NCBI GenBank assembly: GCA_946482375.1
Contig: CAMLRH010000042.1
Span: 1 to 13,065, forward strand
DNA: 13,065 nt
Source: an uncultured Caulobacteraceae bacterium
Lineage (GTDB): Bacteria; Pseudomonadota; Alphaproteobacteria; Caulobacterales; Caulobacteraceae
Direction: 5' to 3'
The position numbers and the translations under genes were made by a program. The notes beneath the pieces are model-generated. The model saw nothing but the letters and a program-made list of their open reading frames with translations. It made no database searches and was not told the DNA's origin. Positions 5,519 through 11,252 of this stretch are shown piece by piece. Within the stretch, counting starts at the first letter, position 1; each line of letters starts with the position of its first letter.

Positions 5519-6844
5519 ATGACCGTAAAGGTCCGCTTTGCGCCGGCCCCCACCGGCAAGCTCCATGTCGGCAACATCCGCGCCGCGGTGGTGAACTGGC
5601 TGTTCGCCCACCGCGAGGGCGGCCAGTTCGTGCTGCGCATCGACGACACCGACCTGGAGCGCTCGACGAAGGAGTCGGAGGAGGGGATCGAGGAGGACCT
5701 GCGCTGGCTTGGCCTCGTCTGGAGCGAGAAGCACAACCAGTCGGCCCGTTTCCCCGTCTACCAGCAGGCGGTCGAGCGGCTTAAGAGCCAGGGACGGCTC
5801 TATCCCGCCTATGAGACCCAGGAAGAGCTCGATCGCCGCCGCAAGGTGCAACTGTCGCGCGGCCAGCCGCCGATCTACGACCGCGCGGCGCTGAAGCTGA
5901 CCAACGAGGAGCGCGCGGCGCTGGAGGCCGAGGGCCGCCGCCCGCACTGGCGCTTCCGGCTGGAAGGCAAGCGCGTCCACTGGGACGACCTGGTCCGTGG
6001 CCCGGCCGAGGTCGACACCGCCTCGATGAGCGACCCGGTGCTGATCCGCGAGGACGGCGCCTTCCTCTACACGCTGCCGTCGGTGGTCGACGACATCGAC
6101 ATGGGCATCACCCACGTCGTCCGCGGCGAGGACCACGTCACCAACACCGGCGTCCAGATCGAGGTGTTCGAGGCGCTGGGCGCCAACGCGCCAACCTTCG
6201 CCCACTTCTCGCTGCTGGTCGGCGCGGACGGCGAGGCGCTGTCGAAGCGGCTGGGCTCGCTGTCGATCAGCGAACTGCGCGCCGGGGGTTACGAGCCGCT
6301 CGCCATCACCTCGCACATCGCGAAGATGGGCACGTCGGATGTGCTGGAACCTGCCGCGTCGCTGGAAGCGCTCGCCGAGGGCTTCGACTTCGGCAAGATG
6401 GGCCGCCATCCGGCGCGCTACGACCCGGCGGACCTGGCGCGCCTCAACGCCGCCGTGCTTCACGCCATGCCCTACGAGGCCGCGCAGCCCCGGCTGCGGG
6501 CGCTGGACGCCGACCTCGGCGAGACCTTCTGGAACGCCATCCGGGCCAACCTCACCCTGTTCGACGACGTCGCCGAGTGGGCTGAGGTCGTGCGCGGCCC
6601 CGTTATGCCCGTCGTCGAGGACGCCGGTTTCCTCGCCCAGGCCGCGGCCCTGCTGCCCGAGAGCCTCGACTGGTCGAGCTGGGCCAACGCCATTAAGGAA
6701 GCGACCGGAGCCAAGGGCCGCGCCCTCTTCATGCCGCTGCGCCAGGCCCTGACCGGCAAGGACCACGGCCCGGAGATGGGCCCGCTGCTGGCCCTCATCG
6801 GCCGCGAAAAGGCGCTTAAGCGCCTTGCGGGCGAGGTGGCGTGA
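5519..6844 (+). CDS. gltX: Glutamate-tRNA ligase (GluRS)
   Basis: GluRS charges tRNA(Glu), and in many alphaproteobacteria also tRNA(Gln), with glutamate in the cytoplasm. The 441-residue class I synthetase shows the HIGH-type motif PTGKLHVGN (11-19), the IDDTD motif (41-45) and the KMSKS-type loop LSKRLGS (241-247). The catalytic segments GEDHVTNTGVQIEVFEALG and FAHFSLLVG lie between. The C-terminal helical anticodon-binding region follows. The zinc-binding cysteines of E. coli GluRS (residues around 98-138) are absent, and the protein is about 30 residues shorter. HVGN and LSKR are typical of a second alphaproteobacterial GluRS type; which tRNAs it charges cannot be told. The ATG at 5519 is chosen over an upstream in-frame start at 5471 because the family begins a few residues before VRFAPAPTG and GAGGAAG lies at the right place. 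Confidence 0.95.
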   Translation: MTVKVRFAPAPTGKLHVGNIRAAVVNWLFAHREGGQFVLRIDDTDLERSTKESEEGIEEDLRWLGLVWSEKHNQSARFPVYQQAVERLKSQGRLYPAYETQEELDRRRKVQLSRGQPPIYDRAALKLTNEERAALEAEGRRPHWRFRLEGKRVHWDDLVRGPAEVDTASMSDPVLIREDGAFLYTLPSVVDDIDMGITHVVRGEDHVTNTGVQIEVFEALGANAPTFAHFSLLVGADGEALSKRLGSLSISELRAGGYEPLAITSHIAKMGTSDVLEPAASLEALAEGFDFGKMGRHPARYDPADLARLNAAVLHAMPYEAAQPRLRALDADLGETFWNAIRANLTLFDDVAEWAEVVRGPVMPVVEDAGFLAQAAALLPESLDWSSWANAIKEATGAKGRALFMPLRQALTGKDHGPEMGPLLALIGREKALKRLAGEVA

Positions 6845-6847
6845 TTT

Positions 6848-6870
6848 CCCTCTCCCTCAGGGGAGAAGGG
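6848..6870. terminator. Strong hairpin between convergent gltX and sulfotransferase
   Basis: CCCTCTCCC-TCAG-GGGAGAAGGG forms a 9-bp GC-rich stem with one bulged A and a 4-base loop. It begins three bases after the gltX stop, and its loop contains the sulfotransferase stop codon. On the plus side ATTTC follows, only a short T run. It may serve as a terminator for gltX. It resembles the hairpins of the palindromic repeat family in this window. Confidence 0.5.
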
Positions 6871-7798
6871 ATTTCGGCGCCACGGCCGCCGAACCGCTTT
6901 CCAGCCACGCTACCAGCTCTGCCGGATACCGCGCCGCCTTCACCTCGTCGTAGAGCCTGAGGTTCTCGTCCGACAGCAGCTCGCGCCAGTCGCCGCTGCG
7001 GGCCTTGCGGAAGAAGTCCGAGTTGGCGTTCCAGATCGCATGATCGGTGTCGGGGGCCGTCCGGTCGGCGTGAGCCTTCATCTCGCCGAAGGTGGCGGCC
7101 CGGACCAGCGCCGGCCATCTCGCCTCATCGACCTCGATGCCGAGGATGCCGGCGACGCGCCGCATTTCACCCTCCAGATCGCGCGACAGGTCGGCGTAGT
7201 GCAGGAAGTGGATGTTGGGCTGGTCGCGGTGCTCCCAGAAGCTCTGGGCATGGCGGAACACCGACCAGTGCGGGAAGCCGTCCTGTTCCCAGTCGTGGGA
7301 GCCTTGCGTCAGCCAGTCCCGGAAGCGGTCGTTGACGTCTTCCGATTGCGGCGGTGGTGGCGTGAACGTTTCGCCCTGCTCCATCAGCAGTTTGACGGCC
7401 TGCGGCACGTTCAGGTTGGCGAAGTGGTCCTGCATCGACAGGAAGACGTCGCGCGGATCGCGGCCGCAGACCAGGTAGGTGACGTTGTCGTACCAGGGAA
7501 GGGCGTCGAGCGGCGTATGGGTCTTGATGAAACGCCGGTGACCCTGCGCCTCGTAGGCCGAGGTCACCTCGTCGATCGAAGACAGCCGCATGTCGAGCCA
7601 CGGCGATAGCCTGGCCAGCGGCTGCGGCAGGTCGGGGTCCTGGTGGATGAGGAGCGCGCAGATCATCTGCGTCCAGGTCGTTCCGGCCTTGTAGGCGGTG
7701 CAGACCAGCACGTCGCCGTCGCGCGGGACGAAGCGCTCCCAGCGCGAGCTGTCCATGATGAAGTTGCGGTAGACGTACTTCGTTTCCGGCCGCGCCAT
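6857..7798 (-). CDS. PAPS-dependent sulfotransferase
   Basis: A 313-residue cytosolic-type sulfotransferase, which moves a sulfuryl group from PAPS to a hydroxyl or amine. The 5'-phosphosulfate loop YKAGTTW is at residues 36-42 (PKSGTTW in many relatives). The catalytic histidine lies in FIKTHTP (90-96). The 3'-phosphate-binding segment GRDPRDVFLS is at 112-121, and the C-terminal part has SGDWRELLS, matching the GxxGxW-type PAPS-binding loop. The acceptor substrate is unknown. The ATG at 7798 has GGAGG five bases upstream, which fixes the start; an upstream in-frame start at 7834 lacks one. It follows the LOG-family gene by 51 bases on the same strand, so they may be co-transcribed. The last residues (SLLP) and the stop are encoded by the hairpin at 6848-6870. 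Confidence 0.88.
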   Translation of the reverse strand: MARPETKYVYRNFIMDSSRWERFVPRDGDVLVCTAYKAGTTWTQMICALLIHQDPDLPQPLARLSPWLDMRLSSIDEVTSAYEAQGHRRFIKTHTPLDALPWYDNVTYLVCGRDPRDVFLSMQDHFANLNVPQAVKLLMEQGETFTPPPPQSEDVNDRFRDWLTQGSHDWEQDGFPHWSVFRHAQSFWEHRDQPNIHFLHYADLSRDLEGEMRRVAGILGIEVDEARWPALVRAATFGEMKAHADRTAPDTDHAIWNANSDFFRKARSGDWRELLSDENLRLYDEVKAARYPAELVAWLESGSAAVAPKSLLP

Positions 7799-7803
7799 GT
7801 CGA

Positions 7804-7816
7804 CCTCCAAAGGAGG
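7804..7816 (-). promoter_or_regulatory. Sulfotransferase ribosome-binding site inside a perfect mini-hairpin
   Basis: On the minus strand CCTCC-ttt-GGAGG is a perfect 5-bp stem. Its 3' arm is the Shine-Dalgarno itself, five bases from the ATG. Pairing would hide the site, so translation could depend on opening by ribosomes leaving the upstream LOG gene. This is inferred from layout only. Confidence 0.4.
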
Positions 7817-7849
7817 GGGCGATAAACCGAACAACGTTCAGTGAACAGG

Positions 7850-8455
7850 CTACGCCAGCTTTATGGTCACCTTGTCGGCCACCTCGTCGGGGGGCGTGGC
7901 CATCTCGAACAGGGTCGGGACGATGTCCTCGATGCGGTCGACGGCGCGCCAGTCGCCGTGGGCGTCGGGATGCAGCAAGCGTTCGGCGATCATATGGTCG
8001 AAGAGGTGGAACAGCGGCTCCCAGTAGCCGCGCGGGTTGTAGAACAGGATCGGCTTCACGTGCAGCGCCAGCCGCCGCCACGAGAGCAGTTCGATGACCT
8101 CTTCCAGCGTGCCGATGCCGCCCGGCAGGACGACGAACGACTCCGCCTCGTCGAACATCAACATCTTGCGCTGGTGCATGTTGTCGACGACGACGGTTTC
8201 GACGTCCTGCAGCGGGCGCTCGCGGCCACGCAGGAAGTCGGGGATGACGCCCAGCACCCGGCCGCCGGCGTCGTGCGCCGCCTGGGCGCAGGCGCCCATC
8301 AGGCCGACCCCGCCGCCGCCGTAGATCAGCTTCAACCCGGCGCCAGCGATCGCCTCGCCCAGCGCTTTTGCCTCATTCAACAGGACGGGATCGGCGGCGT
8401 CGGAGGAGCCGCAATAGACACAGACGGAGTCCAGGGGGCTGGACCGGGGAGACAT
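7850..8455 (-). CDS. LOG family protein (cytokinin riboside 5'-monophosphate phosphoribohydrolase type)
   Basis: A 201-residue protein of the Lonely Guy (TIGR00730) family. These enzymes cut N6-modified AMP, or AMP-like nucleotides, into base and ribose 5-phosphate. The Rossmann start VCVYCGSSDAADP (11-23) is followed by LIYGGGGVGLMG (43-54), the catalytic MHQRK (93-97) and the signature PGGIGTLEE (111-119), then LLSWRRLALHVKPI. Length and order match short bacterial members. The natural substrate in this organism is unknown; a role in nucleotide salvage is as likely as hormone synthesis. The ATG at 8455 fits the family N-terminus and has GGAG about ten bases upstream. An in-frame ATG at 8518 would add 21 basic residues through a terminator-like hairpin. 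The sulfotransferase follows 51 bases downstream. Confidence 0.9.
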   Translation of the reverse strand: MSPRSSPLDSVCVYCGSSDAADPVLLNEAKALGEAIAGAGLKLIYGGGGVGLMGACAQAAHDAGGRVLGVIPDFLRGRERPLQDVETVVVDNMHQRKMLMFDEAESFVVLPGGIGTLEEVIELLSWRRLALHVKPILFYNPRGYWEPLFHLFDHMIAERLLHPDAHGDWRAVDRIEDIVPTLFEMATPPDEVADKVTIKLA

Positions 8456-8470
8456 TCTTCGCTCCGGATG

Positions 8471-8495
8471 AAAAAGGCGCGCTTGCGGGCGCGCC
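8471..8495 (-). terminator. Intrinsic-terminator-like hairpin in the LOG gene leader
   Basis: On the minus strand GGCGCGC-CCGCAA-GCGCGCC is followed directly by TTTTT (8475-8471). A perfect 7-bp GC stem with a T-tract is the classic intrinsic terminator. It lies 15 bases before the LOG ATG, with no minus-strand gene upstream for it to terminate. It may act as an attenuator or block antisense read-through. Confidence 0.65.
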
Positions 8496-8527
8496 GTCCG
8501 ATTACGATCTAGCTTCATAGTTTGGTC

Positions 8528-8553
8528 TACGCGTTGGGGGTTTCAAGAGTTCC
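8528..8553 (-). promoter_or_regulatory. Candidate EcfG-type (general stress) promoter for the LOG gene
   Basis: On the minus strand GGAAC (8553-8549) and CGTA (8531-8528) are separated by 17 bases. The alphaproteobacterial EcfG consensus is GGAAC-N16/17-CGTT, so eight of nine positions match. Transcription would begin near 8521. A separate GCTAGATC on the minus strand (8513-8506) fits the Caulobacter housekeeping -10 pattern GCTANAWC, but has no good -35 at proper spacing. The motif is short and could be chance. Confidence 0.35.
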
Positions 8554-9354
8554 GTGACTTTTCCGAGACGCCTGAGCGCCTGTGCGGCGGCCGTGATCGC
8601 GCTGGCCGGCTGCGATCGTGGCGAGGAGGCCTGGGCGCCGCCCGCGAAAGCGCCGGCGGCCGACACGACAGCGGAGGCGGGCTACCTCGCGCCGCCCATG
8701 ATCACTTCCGCGCGACTGGAGGGTAAGGCCGTCCGCGTCGAAGGCAGCGCAGCGCCCGACGCGCGGGTGCGGATCGCGCCGCCGCGCGGCGAGCCGATCT
8801 TCGCACAGGCCGACGCGGCGGGCCGCTGGCGGGCGCTGCTGACGCCGAGCCAGCCGGTGCATCTGTTCGGCCTGTCGATGAGCCAGGGGGCGCGGACCGC
8901 GCAGTCCGAGGGCTACATGATGATGACCGCCGAGGGCCACGTGGCGCAGCTGCGCGCCGGGGCGGGCGCCGTCAGCCTGGCGCCGGCCTCGGCCCGGCCG
9001 CGCATCCTCGCCGTCGATTATGACCAGGAGGGCGGGGCGGTCGTCTCGGGCGTCGCCGCGCCCGGCAGCACGCTCGGCCTTCGGGTCGACCGTGTCGGCC
9101 GGGGCGAGACCAAGGCCGACGCGCGCGGACGCTTCTCCATTTCGCTGGCCGAGCCGCTGGCGCTGGGCGCCCACCAGCTCGAGGTGAGCGGCGGCGGTGG
9201 CGAGGACGCGCTCTCGGTCGACATCACAACCATCGGCGATGTCGGCGCCGGGCCCTATGTCGGCCGCCGCACGCCCTATGGCTGGCGCGTGGACTGGATG
9301 CCGCCGGGCGGGGGCCTGCAATCGACACTCATCTTCGAGGGGGCGGGCGCTTGA
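8554..9354 (+). CDS. Lipoprotein with two Ig-like (beta-sandwich) repeats
   Basis: A 266-residue exported lipoprotein. The N-terminus MTFPRRLSACAAAVIALAGC has a basic start, a hydrophobic stretch and the lipobox LAGC, so Cys20 would be lipidated and the protein held at the outer or inner membrane facing the periplasm. After a Pro/Ala-rich linker there are two similar modules. The first (about 49-125) has ITSARLEGKAVRVEGSAAPD then ADAAGRWRALL. The second (about 150-228) has VVSGVAAPGSTLGLRVD then ADARGRFSISL. Both follow the pattern of bacterial Ig-like or carboxypeptidase-regulatory folds. No enzyme motif is seen and I do not recognise a named family. The GTG at 8554 is the only start that includes the whole signal, though its ribosome-binding site is poor. 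Its TGA overlaps the TTG start of the ABC exporter, so the two are probably co-translated. Confidence 0.72.
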   Translation: MTFPRRLSACAAAVIALAGCDRGEEAWAPPAKAPAADTTAEAGYLAPPMITSARLEGKAVRVEGSAAPDARVRIAPPRGEPIFAQADAAGRWRALLTPSQPVHLFGLSMSQGARTAQSEGYMMMTAEGHVAQLRAGAGAVSLAPASARPRILAVDYDQEGGAVVSGVAAPGSTLGLRVDRVGRGETKADARGRFSISLAEPLALGAHQLEVSGGGGEDALSVDITTIGDVGAGPYVGRRTPYGWRVDWMPPGGGLQSTLIFEGAGA

Positions 9355-11252
9355 GCCACGTCCGTGCGTCGGCGCCGTCGCGGCGGCCGGCCGAGCCGGG
9401 CGGCGTCGCCCCACCGCAGGTGAAGGTCCGCTTCTTCGCCGCCATGGCCGACCTCATGGGCCTAGTGCTGCGCTCGCGGGCGCCGGGCCTGAGGTGGCGA
9501 CTGACGGCGGCGCTGGTCTTCACGTTGGCCGGCAAGGTGCTGGGCGTGCTTGCGCCGCTGCTGCTCGGCGCGGCGGTGAACCAGTTGACGGCGGGTCAGG
9601 GCGCCGCGGTGCAGGTCAGCGCCAGCTTCGCCGCCTTCGCCGTCGGCTGGTCCTTCATCCGCTTCATCGCCGCCGCCGCCCCGCAAGGCCGCGACTGGGT
9701 GTTCACGCCGGTGGCCCAGGCCGCGCAGGCCCGCGCCGCTTCGGAGACCTTCGCGCACGCGCTGTCGCTCTCCATCGACTTCCATCAGACCAAGCGCACG
9801 GGCTCGCTCTCGCGGGTGATCGAGCGTGGCGCACGGTCGATGGACTTCCTGCTGCGCGCGCTGGTCTTCAACCTCGGCCCAACCTTCATCGAGCTCATCA
9901 TCGCCGCCGTCGTCCTGGCGCGGGCCTACGACTGGCGGTTCGCCGCCACCGCCGTGGTGACGGTGGTGATCTATGGCGCGCTGACCTTCGCCATCTCCGA
10001 CTGGCGCATCGCCCACCGCCGCGCCCTGAACGAGGCCGACGCCGAAGCGGCCGGTCGGGCGGTGGATGCGCTCCTCAACTACGAGACGGTGAAAGCCTTC
10101 GGGGCCGAGGAGCGGGCGGTGTCGACCTACCGCCGGGCGCTGGCGGTCTACACCGACGCGCAGGTGACGGCGACGACGTCGCTGACCCTGCTCAACGTCG
10201 TGCAGTCGGCGATCATGAGCGTGGGCCTCGCCGTCATGGCCGTGCTTGCGGGTTTTGAAGCCGCCGCCGGGCGGATGGGGCCCGGCGACGTCACCGCCGC
10301 GGTGCTGATCCTGATCGGCCTCTACGGCCCGCTGAACATCCTCGGCTTCGCCTACCGCGAGATCCGCCAGTCGCTGATCGACATGGAAGCCATGCTCGAC
10401 CTCCAGCGCCAGTCGCCCGAGGTCGCCGAGGCGCCCGACGCCGTCGAGCTGCCGCTGTCGGCCGGGAAGGGCGGGGAAGTGGTGTTCGAGGACGTCTCCT
10501 TTCGCCATGGCGCGCGCTCGGAGGGCCTGAAGGACATCAGCTTCCGCGTCGCGCCCGCCACCACCGTGGCGCTGGTCGGCCCGTCGGGCGCGGGCAAGAC
10601 GACGCTGGTGCGTCTCGCGCTGCGCCTGATCGACCCGCAGGCGGGGCGCGTGCTCATCGACGGCGTCGACCTCAGGCAGCTGAAGCACCAGGCGCTGCGC
10701 AAGGCCGTGGCGCTGGTCCCGCAGGACGTGGCGCTGTTCAACGACAGCCTCTACGCCAACATCGCCTTCGGACGGCCAGAGGCCACCGAGGCGGAAGTCT
10801 GGGAAGCCGCCCGCGCCGCCGAACTCGGCGAGTTCATCGAGGCGCTGCCCGAAGGCATGGCCACCCGCGTCGGCGAGCGGGGCCTGAAGCTCTCCGGCGG
10901 CGAACGCCAGCGCGTAGGGCTCGCCCGCGCCCTCCTGGCCGATCCGCGCGTCCTGATCCTCGACGAGGCCACCAGCGCGCTCGACAGCCGCACCGAGGCC
11001 GCCATCCAGGCCACGCTGCGCAAGGCCACCGCAGGGCGCACGACGCTGGTGGTCGCCCACCGGCTCTCGACCATCGCCGACGCCGACGAGATCCTCGTCC
11101 TGCGTAGGGGCCGCATCGTCGAACGCGGGCGCCACGAGGACCTGCTGGCGGCGCAGGGCGAGTATGCGGCCCTGTGGAGGAGGCAGAGTAAGACTCCCTT
11201 CCCCCTGGATGGGGGAAGGGCCGTGGATGGGGGTGGGAGAGCCTCAGGATAG
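9351..11252 (+). CDS. Atm1/ABCB7-type ABC exporter (fused permease and ATPase)
   Basis: A 633-residue half-transporter that would work as a homodimer in the inner membrane. Residues about 45-345 are the six-helix domain, with strong Atm1-family signatures: GSLSRVIERGARSMDFLLRA (151-170), LLNYETVKAFGAEE (241-254), LLNVVQSAIMSVGL (280-293) and GFAYREIRQSLIDMEAM (332-348). The ATPase domain has Walker A GPSGAGKTT (410-418), the Q-loop VPQDVALF, the signature LSGGERQR (514-521), Walker B ILDEATSALDS and the switch histidine in VVAHRLSTI. Atm1 proteins export glutathione-linked sulfur or metal compounds; the substrate here is not known. The TTG start at 9351 overlaps the lipoprotein's TGA and has GAGGGGG upstream. 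ATG 9444 (residue 32) is an alternative that would remove a Pro/Arg-rich tail. The last 20 or so residues come from a repeat element. Confidence 0.9.
   Translation: MSHVRASAPSRRPAEPGGVAPPQVKVRFFAAMADLMGLVLRSRAPGLRWRLTAALVFTLAGKVLGVLAPLLLGAAVNQLTAGQGAAVQVSASFAAFAVGWSFIRFIAAAAPQGRDWVFTPVAQAAQARAASETFAHALSLSIDFHQTKRTGSLSRVIERGARSMDFLLRALVFNLGPTFIELIIAAVVLARAYDWRFAATAVVTVVIYGALTFAISDWRIAHRRALNEADAEAAGRAVDALLNYETVKAFGAEERAVSTYRRALAVYTDAQVTATTSLTLLNVVQSAIMSVGLAVMAVLAGFEAAAGRMGPGDVTAAVLILIGLYGPLNILGFAYREIRQSLIDMEAMLDLQRQSPEVAEAPDAVELPLSAGKGGEVVFEDVSFRHGARSEGLKDISFRVAPATTVALVGPSGAGKTTLVRLALRLIDPQAGRVLIDGVDLRQLKHQALRKAVALVPQDVALFNDSLYANIAFGRPEATEAEVWEAARAAELGEFIEALPEGMATRVGERGLKLSGGERQRVGLARALLADPRVLILDEATSALDSRTEAAIQATLRKATAGRTTLVVAHRLSTIADADEILVLRRGRIVERGRHEDLLAAQGEYAALWRRQSKTPFPLDGGRAVDGGGRASG
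11196..11240. repeat. Palindromic repeat, partial copy B, inside the end of the ABC gene
   Basis: CCCTTCCCCC-tggat-GGGGGAAGGG (11196-11220) is a perfect 10-bp stem, followed by GCCGTGGATGGGGGTGGG. The order CTTCCCCC, loop, GGGGGAAG, then GGGCCG or GGCCG is the same as in the complement of 782-750 in copy A, so the two belong to one family. It lies within the reading frame of the exporter and codes for its last residues. It has no T-tract. Confidence 0.6.

Noticed and set aside
5426..6766. Long open frame on the minus strand across gltX
   Set aside because: It is an antisense shadow of a GC-rich gene; gltX on the plus strand has all its catalytic motifs, and the shadow shows no recognisable domain.
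7829..7846. GAAC/GTTC motifs between LOG and sulfotransferase as a second SOS box
   Set aside because: The two same-direction copies are 10 bases apart rather than 7, so they do not fit GTTC-N7-GTTC.
9462..11135. Very long open frame on the minus strand across the ABC exporter
   Set aside because: Its composition (rich in Arg, Gly, His, Gln) is typical of antisense frames; the plus strand encodes a clear Atm1-type protein.
10751..11243. Continuation of the RND permease frame antisense to the ABC gene
   Set aside because: The extension has only low-complexity Pro/Arg/Gly sequence and arises because the frame shifts at the homopolymer; it is not a fused domain.
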